From Carposina sasakii (lineage: Eukaryota; Arthropoda; Insecta; Lepidoptera; Carposinidae): a DNA stretch of 64,000 nt. Under the pieces are notes generated by a model. That model searched no databases and was not told the DNA's origin. It saw only the letters and a list, made by a program, of their open reading frames with translations. Both the position numbers and the translations under genes were made by a program. Position 1 is the stretch's first letter; each line of letters starts with the position of its first letter. Below are positions 35,001 through 48,200 of the stretch, piece after piece. The stretch is taken from the NCBI GenBank assembly GCA_014607495.2, contig CP053152.1, positions 15,607,899-15,671,898 of the forward strand. The letters run 5' to 3'.

Positions 35001-37514
35001 TCATCGATTTGGGTCCTATTGCGTTGATAAAGGTCTCCTATAATATTTTTTCTCATATATCTTCCATGTACAGACAGCGATCCGTTACATTTTTATTATA
35101 TGTATAGAAGATATTTGTTTTCCAGGTGATCAAAGTAGTTGCTAAAAATAGAATAGGAAAGTCAGACTTCATCACAGCCATCAGGGAAACCTTGAAGAAT
35201 CACTACGGTGATAAAGTAGTTGGTATGATATCTTTAATGTACCTATTAAACACAATACCTATGTTTTTTCCTATTATTGTTTATGGTATTTTTATGAACT
35301 GAAGTTTTGAAGTTTTTTGATTAGTAGTGTATCACCCAAACTCTCCCCAGGTCTAGGCGGCACGTTCATCCTGCGCGAGGGCAAGGTGAAGCACCACGTG
35401 ATGCCGGACTTCTCCGCCACTCCCATCTGCTCCGACGACGACACTAACGCGTGGCTGCACTTCTTCGAGATCTCTGCACCCATCACACACGTCGGCACGC
35501 TCATCACTGGAGACTTGGTAGGTACTCGTGAAACACGTAAGTGTAATGTGACTAAAGTTCATTTTATTGGCCTTACAGCATCGAATTTAGGTATTTGTAG
35601 TTTATCTATACTGTATAAGTTCTTAAGATCCAAGAATAGCGATAGGACCATGAAGAAGATATAAAAGAGGTGGTGGGACTATGAACTGAGTCGTGTGCCA
35701 ATCGTGAGGCCATGACGTCATGATAGGGGCGGAGCTTCAGCGCCAGTGTAACGCAGTAGCTGTAACCACACGCTTGTGCTCCGAAATGTAACCTGTATTT
35801 TATTTTATTTGGAAAATATACAGACTAATCACTTAAGTGTACAGATAGGTATATAGGTAGGTAGAACAGGGCTAATTTACATGTTTTCACCTATAATTAC
35901 ATAAAACTACAGAATTATAATTATAATTATAATAATTATAATTAAGTTAAACCATGGACTAATTGATTATGTTAAACTATGCTATAATATCAGATTAGGT
36001 TACATCATGGTGTCCGAGTCGGAGCCTGAGAACCGAAAAACTCGGCGCTGAGTTTGTTGCCCAGAATCCTATGGCCATCATTGAATAGGTCAAAATTATG
36101 TTCCTTAACAAGCCTATTTATTGCATTAGGCGCTCGCAAAAAGTAAGAATTTTGATGGTATTTCTTTTTGGCGGTTGGAATTGCCAGAATAGGTGTATAT
36201 CTGAAATAGAATGCGGGAGCACGAAAGGAAATCTTACTCAGCAGCTCTGAACAGTCAATATCACCGTTTATAATTTTGATAAGGTAGGTTACATCAGCAA
36301 TATTTCTACGCAAGGCAAGAGGCAGCAGATGAAAGCGCCTACACCGTCCAGCATAATCCTCATCACATGTATGAGCCTTATACTGAAGGAATCTAGCGAA
36401 CTTACGCTGAATCCTTTCGATTCTGTCAACATAGCAATTGTACTAAAATTACATTTTGTATTAAATTTACAAAGACAGCTTTTATCAGGGTACTTTATTA
36501 CTAAAACGTAGTATAATATTGCCATCTAGTGATGAGTAAGACAATCTTGAACCATATTGATAATGAGCAAGTAGTTTGATTAGTCACTACAAGGTGGTTT
36601 CTATATAAATAGGCGGGGCTACAGTGTTCAATGCTCCCCTCGTCCCATACTTCACCCCCGCTCCACGGCACACTATTTTTGTATGAAAATATACTTAGTC
36701 GCTACTCCTCTTTTATTTCTTTTCCATGCATAGGGCAAACTGCTTGTAGTATGGTTGCAAACATGCAGTGTATAGGTATCGCGCCGAATCTCACAAATCT
36801 GCGGGTGCGATCTCAAATTAAAATGCATGTGCGTAGGGATTTTAAGACAGATCAAGGCTAATAAGAATCGAATATACAGTAGCAGAATACAGTACAAGTA
36901 AAGAATACAGTAGCAGAGCCGAAGCAATGCGCACGCACACACTCAATTTTCGCTATCGCATTGCTTCGGCTCTACTACTGTATAGGTAATAGCCCTGTTG
37001 GTGTCTAAAAAAAAGTTGCACGATAACGCGATGCCCTCGCTGCGTGAGCTTGCGTTCGATAGCCGCGTCGACGCTGGCATGATGACTTCGTTTGACTTAA
37101 CGTCTGTAGGGGGTTTCTTAATAGTGATTGCACTCGAGAGGGACAGCGGAAGGTGAAGCGAACATACATACATACATATAATCACGCCTTTATCCCCTAC
37201 GGGGTAGGCAGAGGACCAAGGGCCGATAGAACCACATGGTGCCACTTCTTACCAATTTTGAGGGTATAGTTGAGATGTACAGGTTCGGTAGCGAACATCA
37301 GTTGAAAAAGGAGTATAGGAATGTAAAACTCCATTCGCAGGACTTGGACCTGCGCGTGCAGCACTTCCACGGCTGGAGCGCGGGCGGCGCGGGCGGGCAC
37401 TACCACCACGACACGACGCCGGCGCGCGCGCACTACGAGGGCTACTTCGTGCCCGCGCGCGCCGTACTGCGCGTCGACCGTCCGCCGACCACGCACAGCT
37501 TCGGCCGGGACTAG
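32043..37514 (+). CDS. C11orf54: C11orf54 (PTD012/DUF1907) zinc-dependent ester hydrolase orthologue
   Basis: Coding exons: 32043-32134, 32296-32374 (exon from 32295), 32697-32795, 33926-34101, 34596-34775, 35126-35222, 35351-35517, 37341-37514; all phases agree. From Met at 32296 the product is 323 aa (human about 315). Family matches run along the whole length: SVVDCPDLTDE, EVGGVPYLMPLV, KLYDLAALLRRL, LLGNYLLSDGLPGKVIKVVA, LKNHYGDKVVGLGGTFILRE, NAWLHFFEISAP, then the zinc-binding histidines in QHFHGWSAGGAGGHYHHDTT and the terminal THSFGRD. The human protein binds zinc through three histidines, hydrolyses a model ester, and is nuclear. An upstream in-frame exon from ATG 32043 ends in the strong donor GTA|GTAAGT and adds 31 residues resembling a signal peptide (SLFMTGCILFGVDSAA). 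Whether it is used is unknown; the 32296 start matches the family. Identity is firm, physiological substrate unknown. Confidence 0.92.
33079..33277. repeat. Foldback repeat in C11orf54 intron
   Basis: CCCCCTGATTACGTAAAAGC at the left and its inverted, diverged counterpart ending TTAGGTAATAAGGGGG at the right enclose GCAATAGCAAAGCCGAAGC and GTTATCGCTTTGCTTTTGC. It belongs with 14895-15065 and 36883-36982. Confidence 0.65.
34830..35013 (+). repeat. Interspersed repeat with Helitron/LINE-like tail in C11orf54 intron
   Basis: Its start is shared with 19933-19990. The end GAGATTAGCGTGCACAAACG and GCACAGACAAACAGATAAAA is the common lepidopteran tail also seen near 17978. Confidence 0.6.
35790..36437 (-). 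pseudogene. LINE reverse-transcriptase ORF2 3' fragment
   Basis: The minus strand is open for about 140 codons from RIERIQRKFARFLQYKAHTC through LALRRNIADVTYLIKIINGD and SYFLRAPNAINRLVKEHNFD to a stop at 36005. This is the post-RT C-terminal region of Jockey/CR1-type LINEs. The 5' end breaks off near 36437 without an RT core, so it is a 5'-truncated insertion. It lies antisense in the last C11orf54 intron. The frame is unusually intact for a fragment. Confidence 0.75.
36883..36982. repeat. Hairpin repeat
   Basis: GTAGCAGAGCCGAAGCAATG and CATTGCTTCGGCTCTACTAC are inverted around a CACACACTCAATTTTCGC loop. It lies in the last C11orf54 intron. Confidence 0.75.
37155..37260. repeat. Lepidopteran retroelement tail
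   Basis: CATACATACATATAATCACG then CCTTTATCCCCTACGGGGTA is a common interspersed lepidopteran repeat end. It lies just upstream of the last C11orf54 exon. Confidence 0.5.
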
Positions 37515-40500
37515 TGCGCACGATTATGGTTAGGTTACGTTATTAAATTATATTTTTTATTATTTTACTGTGTTGTTATTTAACCTTTTTTTATTTTGTG
37601 TGATCTTAACAGCCTCGACTTATTAGTAAATAATTATATTATTTACGTCATTTATTAGTTCATCAAATAATAGTGTAATCTGAAACTATTAGAAACGACA
37701 ATGAATATTATATTCACTTGAATTGAACAGGGCCGAATTTAAAGGTCCGGAGGCCTCGAGGCAACAAAGGAGCGGAGGCCCCCTTGACCCAAAATTTTAT
37801 TTTATTGATTGCTTGATTGGAGTGAACAAATATAGATCACTGATTTCTGTTATGTAATATTTAAGAATAATAATAATAATCAAATAATCATGTATGTACA
37901 ATGTACCTACTGTAGGTAAAGGTAAAATTATTTGAATATGCTGTCATTTGTTTCTCTCCTTTTTTTCTTAATGTAGTTTTGTAGTTTCTTAGAATTTGTT
38001 TAATTGCACATGTTACCCTGTTGTTAACAATTTCTCTTTACTTGCTTGGCTTGCTGGAAGAGATCTCTGGTAGAGATAAGCTTGCCATTGTACATGCATC
38101 TCTTCTTTAATGTTGTATGCCATATTTCTTTTTGTGTATGTGCAATAAAGAATAAGAATAAGAAAGAGCCAAAAAAAATTAATGAAAAAGATGTTTACTA
38201 GTGTTCACTAGTTGGAATTTGAAAGATTTTTTCCGAAAGCCCTGGAATTGAAGATTACCTACGATCTAAACGGTGAGGCTGCAGGTGCAGGTAAGTAAAT
38301 AAAATTAATTATTATAATTTGTGTTTTTATTAATATTGAAATACGTCAGAATACAGTATTCATGATTTATCTTAAAATAACAATATTTTTACAAATTCAT
38401 ATTTACAAGTAGGACGAGTCGGTAGAAAAGTAATATACAAAATAATTTTACCTTAAAATTTTGAATATCTACATGAATAAATAGTCGCTAGAGTAATTTT
38501 TTGATACAAAAGTTATTGATGGAGTTATGTTCAAATGCGCGCCCTCTGTCGGGGAGACTGCGTAACGCGGCGGACACGCGAGCGTTACGGCAGGAGTTGC
38601 AGTCGCAGTTACTGCTTATTTAGATTGCAAATAGGTTCACAATCAAAGGTACCTACTAATAAAAATAATTTTATACCGAATGGTAGAGAATTGTTTGCAA
38701 CGGAATATCATTCTTTTCAGAAGTTTTGGTTAAGATGTCATTATCTAACAACACCACGCTGGGCAGGCGGGTTAGTGGTGGTGAACATTTGCATAACTTA
38801 TAACTTTAAAAGCTGGTTGCAATAATATAAGTGATGCAAAAAGATATATTATTTTATCGTTACATACATTACAGATACAAAAATACGAATATTGTTATAC
38901 AACCTCAAATCTGACCACTCAGCTCGCAATTTCATTCTCCGTTTATTATATATTTATTTATTATATAAACATTTAAAAAAATTGAGACATATTAAGACTG
39001 CAATTTTAAAACCTAATTGAAATAAACATAATAATGAACATCATTTAGAGCGTCGATAACCTCATATTTCAGAATCCCTATAAGAAAATATTCTACAAGT
39101 CCATAGTAACATTAACAATAATTACACAGCCCGCATTACAGCTAGCAATCTACTTAAAATAAATCTAATTATATTAGAACATTAAAGCCCGTTTATCATT
39201 AACTGTATTCCGTGTTGTAGCTTTACAATATTAAGTATAAACCCAACTTCACGTGAATAATAAAAATTTAAAATGTGAATCTTGAATTAACTGTCTGTTA
39301 AGAAAATGTAAATATTTTTTTAAAGATTTTTATGTTTTAAAATTGTCACATTCCGAGGAAACCTCTCGGAAAACACGTAAAGCTGTTGGCCTTATCTCTC
39401 GCCGGTCGTATGTATCGGATTTCCGTCCCATCGGAGTATGAGAGTAAGGGAATAGAGAGTGAACCTGTGTTTGCGCACTCACTTGTGCACTATATTTCCT
39501 ATATGAGTTGGCTAATTTCCGTTTAGATTGGCCGGTATAACCGAAAAAATAATACTTTCAGCTTTCATACATACTTTAGTTTTAAGTCGAGATACTATGT
39601 CTGTATTGTAAGGGGCTCTTTACGATTTAAGATTGTGACTATCCAATTGTACACAGGAATAAAATACCAAAAGATTTGAATTAAAGCTATAGGATTGTTG
39701 ACGTGTTGTATATAAAAATACATTTATGTTATTAAATTAAATCTTGCAAACTTTAGCATATCTCTAACGTAAGCATTGACATTATATTGTAATCATAACG
39801 TCCTGTACCAAGCACGTGAGCGCAGACAATATTTCCGAATTGTCATCTTTACTAAACATTATAGTAATTCCAATGTATGTTGTTACTGTTGTTAGGTAAT
39901 GCTTATTTTTATAAGCATTAAATAATTAAGACAATGGATAAACATTGATGTTCTCTTGTGACTCTTAATTTATACAAACACTTATTACAACCATAAGTTA
40001 ACATTTAGAGAGGTAATGTAGGGGATAATATTATTAATTTGATTTTGATTAAATTATTTAAAATATCAGGTAATATCAATGATCTATTTTTATGTTTATG
40101 GCGTTGTAAACGTGGTTTTGTGAAATATTATTTTTAATCCTATTATATTATGTAACTTATTTAAAGATGCATAGGTTGATTTAACAAAACTTACTACAAG
40201 TCCTCACGGGCGGATTCGTGGGGCACAACTAGTATATAGATACAACTGAATACACTTTGTAGTCGGCACAAGTTAGATACACCGATATTTTAAGGATACA
40301 GAAATCAATAACAATAATCAGACATTAATAACGAAACGAAACGTTAGGTTATATTATACATGCAATATAATTTAAGACATACCTTCTCATTATCATTGGT
40401 TAATCTACGAACGAAGGACCCAGAGGGATTTGATAACGTTTGTTTATAGACAATAGTGCCGCTGTTGCGCAGGTTAAGCCACGGATATGCTGGTATCTAG

Positions 40501-41512
40501 GTCTAGGGGACAAATTGTGCAACATGTCCAGAATACGACGCTTATCAACTTAAAATTATCTGGGACAGTGAGCTTGTTCTCATAGTGGAACCGACATGTC
40601 TCATCACGTGAAATGTTGCAGAACACTAAGCAACGTTGCAGCATCACGTAAATTGTATGTTTCGCATGTTGTGGGACATTTTATCCTCTACTAGTGTATC
40701 CAAGGCTGGGTGGTCTACGGGTCTACTCTAACCCAGCGGTCGTCATACTTTACCGACTAAGTGACATGACAATGTGAGTGCCAGCACCGGGCCGCAGATT
40801 ATGTAAAAGCGCTTCATGATCGTTTGCACACTTATACATATCTAGGGTTGTCAGGTTGTCAAACCTAAAAGCCGGAAAGACCAGTCTGTTTGGCCGGACA
40901 TTTGGGTAAAAAAGCCGGACACCTTACTTTATTAAGGATTTTATGCCTTTTCCTTTCTTTTCATTCCAAGAATTTGTGGAGTTTACGAAAAAAGTGAAAA
41001 CCTGCATAAGCATAAATAGAATACATGCGCGAGCGGAGCGAGCGCGAAGTTTTTTCTCATATTTAGTACGTAACTCACGTAAGTTGCCTATTACTTCATA
41101 AACTATACAGAGAATGTGTGATCATTTCTAAAGCATGAGATGTGTTACATCCGGGTAGACATCTAAACATTTATCATCTTCATGTGACTTGTAAGCGATT
41201 TTTCCAAATGTCAAGATAGCTTATCAGAAGAATAAAGTTAAAGCTGTCTTTCTCTCAAACTTAGGGAAGATGGAGACAGCATTAACTTTACTCTTGAGAT
41301 AGGCTATCTGACGTTCGGAAAAATCGACCCTTAATTTAAATATTTTGTCGCTGGTCGCACAAATAACGCACTTTGACCACCGCCCACGGCCCTAACCCTT
41401 GCCGACTCCCAGCAGAGACTGTACAAGTGGTAGAGTCCCAGAAATACAAGAGCTAGTCTACACGGATACCCTCACCCTCGTAAAGCAGAGACGTGACAAG
41501 CCGGCGCGGTGT
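37515..41512. other. Convergent intergenic region between C11orf54 and RNF34
   Basis: No coding exon was recognised. A possible C11orf54 poly(A) signal CAATAAAGAATAAG lies near 38145. A SINE-like repeat is at 39356-39560, and a Helitron-like tail GGGGCACAACTAGTATATAG is near 40220. The rest is AT-rich unique-looking DNA. Confidence 0.5.
39356..39560 (+). repeat. Lepidopteran SINE/LINE-tail type repeat
   Basis: It contains TCTCTCGCCGGTCGTATGTA, TTTCCGTCCCATCGGAGTAT and TTGCGCACTCACTTGTGCAC, a series I recognise as widespread in lepidopteran genomes. No coding capacity. Confidence 0.55.
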
Positions 41513-42265
41513 TCAGGAGCGGAAGAAGCGCACGGCGCGCACGACGTACTGGCGGCAGATGGGGCAGTCGGCGAGCTGGCGGCTGCAGGCGGCGCAGGCG
41601 GCGATGTGTCCGCACTCCAGCAGCACGCACTCCAGCGGCGCCGCCATGCAGATCTTGCAGCACTCCTCCAGCGGCAGCTGCTCGATCGCTGCCGGAGGAC
41701 ACATGGCTATTGAGATTTTTATTATTGTTTATTATATTCATAGTATTATGTAGTCAAAGATCTTAATTAATTTACAAAATTCAAATCGTTTATTCGACAT
41801 GAAAGCATACACAAACTTATTTGATTTGACTTACAAAAAGGGAAGAGCACTAAAGTACTCGTATATGAATCGGATCCCAAATTGAAATAAAACTGTAAAG
41901 TTCGTGTTGCACGCGATGCAGTACACATATTCAGGAGCGCAGGCGAAGATAAACGAGAGAGGAGAGGGCTGACTACGCACGACAACGCCAATTTCTAAAC
42001 CCCAAAGATCCGCTGCAACTATTTGGACGTGGGACCCAGAACAACTGGAGCATGGTTAACAGTTGGTCAGTTAGTGTCTCACCGCCCTTGTAGCGCACGT
42101 GCTCGCGCCACAGCGCGCGCGCTCGCGCTCGCAGGTCGCTGCGCTCGAGGCAGCCGCGGTACTCCACGCGGTTGCGCGCGAGCAGTTGCTTCAGCTGGCG
42201 CACGCTCAGCGCGTCCAGCGCCTCCTCCGACTGCAGCGCCGACAGCGACACACGGGACCCGCTCT
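41513..42265 (-). CDS. RNF34: RNF34 last two coding exons (SAP2 and RING)
   Basis: Exon 42265-42083 starts after an acceptor ATCAG and encodes [20 protein letters not shown] through REHVRYKG; its donor is GCG|GTGAGA. Exon 41688-41513 starts after CCGGCAG and encodes the RING, ending FFRS with TGA at 41513. These exons carry the catalytic module and are separated from the rest of the gene by the 13-kb transposon-filled intron. Confidence 0.9.
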
Positions 42266-45200
42266 CTGATGGCGGAAAAATACAACATCTGTTACAATGT
42301 GTTCTTTATTTCAGATAATAAAAATCCATCAGCATCGATAGCCAAGTGGTTAAGACGTGCGCCTGCCAAACGAGGGGCGTAATTTCGATTCCAGTCACGC
42401 ATCTGTACCACTGAATTTATTTCATGTACGGATTCTTCAAAATTGTCACTTAACTATACCCGAGAAGGGTTGGCGTCAGGCAAGTAGCCGGTCGTAAAAT
42501 AAACGCTAAATCTTTGGCAATATACGAGGGGGCGTTTTTAAGTTCGCGGAATCGGGGGTAAGACGTGGAAATAAAAATACAAGTTTATTTTTCCTTTTCA
42601 ATATATTCTCCTGCAACTCTAATACATTTTTCAGATCTTTCAATTAGCTTATGTATACCCTCGAAAAAAAATGTTTTTTCTTTGTCTGAAAAATAAGCTG
42701 AAACTGCTTCCTTCACTTCTTCATCGCCTGAGAACTTCTTCCACCGAAGTTCTTTTTTCATTTTTGGAAAGAGATAATAATCACTGGGAGCCAGGTCAGG
42801 ACTGTAGGATGGATGAACCAAAATATCGAAGCCCACCTTATGCAGGGAAGCCAACGCAACACGGCTCTTGTGCACAGGCGCGTTGTCGTGCAGAAGGAGG
42901 ACACCTTTAGTTAATTTTCCCCTTCTTTATGCCTTGATTGCTTCCTTTAATCGCTCTAAGATTGAAGCGTAGTATTCTCCGGTTATGGAGACATCTTTAT
43001 CTTTATAATCTATTAACAAGATTCCTTCTGAGTCCCAAAAGATTGTCGCCATGATTTTTCCCACCGACTGTGACACCTTAAATTTCTTTGGTGGTGGTGT
43101 ACCTTTTTTGTGCCACTGCATAGAATCTTGTTTGGACTCAGTTTCATAATGATGAACCCAAGTTTCATCCCCAGTAACAATTCGAGTCAATACTCCATCC
43201 TGGTCTTCATTACAGAGGTCCAAAAACGCGCGAGAACACTCTACGCGCTGTTGTTTTTGAGGCGGCGTGAGCATTCTCGGCACCCACCTTGCACTGACTT
43301 TGGTCATGCCGAGATGATTGTGAAGAATTTTAAATATGGTTGTATCGGATACTCCAACCATTTCTGCGAGCTGTTTCTTCTTTAGTCTAGCATCTTCCAG
43401 TATTAATTTTTCCACTTTTTGAATTATTTCCGGAGTGGTCACCTCGATCGGCCGTCCTCGCCGAGGATCATCTTCAAGTGAGGCCCTGCCTTGCTTAAAA
43501 ATGGTATGCCACTTATAAACCATGGTTTTACCGGGGCAAGACTCCCCGTAAACGGATGACATCTCTTCTAGTATGGTTTGAACCGATTTACCTTGCTTGG
43601 TAAGGAACTTTATGACAGCGCGGTGCTCGATTTTCTCAATTTTTTACAATGTTCTTCCCAACTGAGTTGTTTGATCGACGATAATTCAAATAGTAATGGC
43701 CCGTGTACGATTACATCGCACATTTGTGAATCTTTCGCAGTCAGCTTTTCTGTAAATCGCTATTTCCTACCTAAATTTAGTTCACGTTCGTCATTCAATT
43801 AGTGTGCACACATCAATCATTATTTTCAAGTTATTAAAGTGATTTATCACGTTATCACATCTTTCCTGTTCTACAACACCCTATCAAGTACTCATCAATT
43901 CTGGATGTAGTAGCAGACACGTGCTCCTACATTAGTGGTCCTTCGAGCATTTGTTTAGTGTTTTTTGTGTTTCTAACGTGTGACTGCGAATCGGCTCTGC
44001 TGGCCTACCACAAGCGGTCCTCCCCAGTAGAGTTGAGAAGGCGCATAAGGTCATCCGTAAGGAATACGAAAACACTGGACACGACCAAGCGATCAAGGAT
44101 ACAAATCACAAGAAGGTTTTTATCAAGAGAACAAGCTCTAATTTTATTTTATCAAGCTTTATCAAGTGTTTGTTGTTTATCAAGAAACATGTTTTAGCAA
44201 GGACGAACGTCAAGGAACTCAAGTTTAACAAGTGAACAGGAAGAAGCAAGGAATATAACCAAGTTTATTCATTATTAGCAAGTAAGTAAGTGAATTGTAC
44301 AATGGAAACAAGCCTAGATTTCACTTACCTCTTACAAAATCAACAGCAAATTGTAGACGGCATTAATCAGCTGTGGTCGAATTTTAAGAAAGACGGCCAA
44401 TCATGTAAGACACCTGATTACATCAAGAGAAAAGTAGAGACCTTGGACCAATACTGGGCTGAATTCCAGAGGAATCACGAACACCTCATTAAATCGGAAA
44501 ATCAAAACTACGACTACTTCACTGCTAATCAATACGAGAAGTCACGATCATTTTATAAAGAAATTAAAGAGTCTATGCTTAAGTCTCCTGTGTTTGCAAT
44601 GAAACCAGCTACGCCTTGGTTGAATCCAGCAAGTTCAAGGCCCTCCAGTCCAGCGGTCCCTGCGGGATCGGGCGAAGATAAAACCAGCTTCGAATCAAGT
44701 CGGCTGGCAAGGCAGAATAACCCACAAGAATCTGCCGGCAGTACAATGGATAGCCAACCTAACAAGTTAAATGAGATGCTACGTCGACAAACAACTAACT
44801 TTAAAGCTCTCTCACGCACGCTTACAAACATAAACTTAGCGGAAGTGAAAGAAAAATGGCAGTTCGACGACATATTGAAGAACTTAGAAGCACGTTGGTC
44901 AACTATCGACAAACTCCATTGGGACATCGATAGCGAGCTTAATGGAGAGGAAGATGAATATTACGAACAAACATTTACAGCGTACGAAAAAAGATACAGT
45001 GACATTAAAACAGAAATTAATAGTAAACTGTGGTCCGTAGCTCACCGTGAAAAGTCGACACCGATGCTAGAGATACCTGTTTTCCATGGCAACTACCAGC
45101 AATGGACATCATTTAAAGATCTTTTCACCGAGGCGATTCACAATAATCCCTGCCTGTCAAGTGCACAAAAGATGCAATTCCTCAAGAGTAAAATAAAAGG

Positions 45201-48200
45201 AGAACCAGAGCGCCTCATACAACATCTTCAAATAAGCTCCGAAAATTATGTCACGTGTTGGGACATCATCAACCACCGATACAACAATAGAAAATTAATA
45301 TTCACCACTCACATGAATACTTTGATGTCTCTACCGGCTATGCAACAAGGCACATCAAGTCACATCAAAAGACTACATGACGTGACAGTAGAGTGTATGA
45401 ACGGCATCAAAAACTTGGGAGTTAACATCGAGACATGGGACCCCATACTTATTCACCTACTTTCGTCGAAATTAGACCCCGACACACACAACGACTACAT
45501 GGCCTCATTAACACAACCAAGAGAACTACCCATATTAAATGAATTTTTAAAATTTTTGGAATCCAAATTTACCGCTTTAGAAGCATCAAGACGCAAGCAA
45601 GAAAACGTGACTCAAAGGTACAATAACCCGTCTACGTCATCGCCACCTAACACCAATGCATCACGTTTCAAGCAGTACTATTCAAGCAACAAGGCTACTA
45701 CAAATAAACATTAAATGAGGAATCAAATTAGATGTCCAGTTTGCTCTCAAGATCACGGCATCTATTTTTGTGCTCAATTCAGAGAGATGAATCCAGTGGT
45801 GCAGAAGAAAACAGTTACAAGACTCAATCTATGTATTAATTGTCTATATTCACATAATGGAAAGCCATGTATGTCAAATAAACGCTGTCGGGAATGTAAT
45901 AATTACCATAACACCATCTTACATGACGCTCTTAGTAACCAAAATAATTCTGTTAGTTCAAAACCGACAGGAAACAGCGGCGCTATACATGTTGCGCAAC
46001 AACCAATCTACAATAACAAGCAAACAGTGTCAATGAACGATGTTTTGCTAGCGACAGCACAGGTCAAAGTACGTGCCAGCAACGGAGTACAGCATAGTTT
46101 CCGAGCTCTCATAGACCAAGGCTCGCAAGTTTCCTTGATAAGCGAGAGAGCTGCACAACTGTTGAAAATACAAAGACGTAATCATAAAGGGGTGATTACA
46201 GGAATCGGCACTAACGATACAACTTGCAAAGGAAAGATGAACATTTCATGCATTTCATTAAAGGGAAGCTACGAATTTGAAGTAGAAGCTTTAATAATGA
46301 AAAGTTTAACAAGAAACTTACCCAACACCACGCTCCCCAAACCATCATGGACATTCCTAGAAAAAATAGAGTTAGCCGATCCTCAATATTACTTGAGTAA
46401 CCCGATAGATATTCTTTTGGGCGCCGAGGTATACGCCAATATAATTCTAAGTGGAGTACGAAAACAAGATTCATCTCAGTTACTAGCCCAAGAAACAAAA
46501 CTTGGGTGGATTTTGTGCGGCAGGGTACAAAGTCTACATTGTAACGTTGTGTTGAACAATATCGAAGAGATACAACAATTTTGGCAAATCGAAGACATTC
46601 ATCAGGATAGTATACACTCGACCGAAGAGGAAGATTGCATTAAATTTTACAATTCCACAACAACAAGGCTAAGAGACGGAAGATATCAAGTGCGACTGCC
46701 CCTTAAGCCCAATACAAAAACTGCGTTAGGACAGTCGAAACATAAAGCCATCGCACAATTTTTACATTTGGAGAAGAAATTATCGAGGCACAAAACTATG
46801 GCTATACTTTACAAGGCATTTATGGATGAATACCTATCACTCGGTCACATGAAACTGGCACGTGTTAACCTAAAGCCTGAATGTTACTACTTGCCCCACC
46901 ATTGCGTAATGCGCGAAGAATCTACTACCACTAAACTTCGTGTAGTATTCAATGGGTCAGAAAAAACATCAAGTGGGACCAGTTTAAACGACATCATGTA
47001 CAAAGGCCCAAATTTGCAAAAAGATATTTTGATATTGCTACTAAAGTGGAGGCAACACCGAATTGCTTTTGTGGCAGATATAGAAAAGATGTTTAGGCAG
47101 CTATGGGTACATCCCGATGACCAGAACCTTCAAAAAATTATATGGCGAGACGGGTTGCATAAACCGTTAGAAGAGTTCCAGCTAACAACAGTCACATATG
47201 GCACCAAGGCCGCCCCCTTTCTCGCCATGATGACGCTGAAACAATTGGCGCGTGATGAAAGGTTACAATACCCAGAAGCTGCTCAGGTGGTCGAACAATG
47301 TTTTTATATGGACGATCTCTTACATGGGTCCGACTCAGTGACGTCAGCCGAAAAACTACAAAAGGATCTTATACAGTTACTACAGTCAGGCGGCTTCAAC
47401 TTAAGAAAGTGGAAGTCTAACCATCCCACATTAACTAATCAAGACGCCGACAAGGGCGAATGTGCGGATAAGACCTACAACTTTAGACAGCCAGAGTCAA
47501 TGAAAACATTAGGCCTCAATTGGAACTCCACAGATGACGTATTTACGTTTAAATTGAAATTTGAGATAGCTGAGAATACGACTGTCTGTTCGAAAAGGCA
47601 ACTTTTGTCCGAAATCGCTCGGCTATTTGACCTACTAGGCTGGCTAACGCCGATTTCAACACAGATGAAGCTCCTATTTCAGTCTGTGTGGAAAAGAAAC
47701 CTTCAGTGGGATGACAAGATCCCCGAAGATATTAACAAGGAATGGGTTAAAATTAAACAAAACATAGCAGCTATAAATAACCTAAACATACCACGATGGT
47801 TAGGTACTGAATCGTCGAGCGATATCGAATTACACGGCTTCTGTGACGCATCGCAGAAAGCGTACGCCTGTGTAATTTATTGCAAAACAAATAAACAAGG
47901 TCAAACTCTAATAACTTTAGTGGCGGGAAAATCAAGATTAGTACCCCATAATAAAGACATATCCTTGCCGAAATTGGAGTTGTGTGGAGCTCTCCTACTA
48001 GCTACATTAATGGAGAAAGTACGAGAAAGTCTGAGCAATCATCGTGTCAAGGTTTATGGTTGGGTGGATTCGACTGCTGTTCTAGGCTGGCTACAAGGTC
48101 AAACCCAGCGTTGGAAAGTATTTGTTGCCAACAGGGTACAACAAATTACTCCAGTTATTCCTGCTACTTGTTGGCGCTACGTCAAATCTGCCGAGAACCC

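Noticed and set aside
36329..36511. Short plus-strand open frame in the C11orf54 intron
   Set aside because: It is the complement of the better-supported LINE ORF2 fragment on the minus strand.
38535..38825. Open frame starting MRALCRGDCVTRRTRERYGR
   Set aside because: No splice-compatible neighbours or homology; part reads through an interspersed repeat (CCACGCTGGGCAGGCGGGTT).
45712..45714. Treating gag and pol as one uninterrupted ORF
   Set aside because: A TAA is plainly present; the two are annotated separately and no joined product is given.
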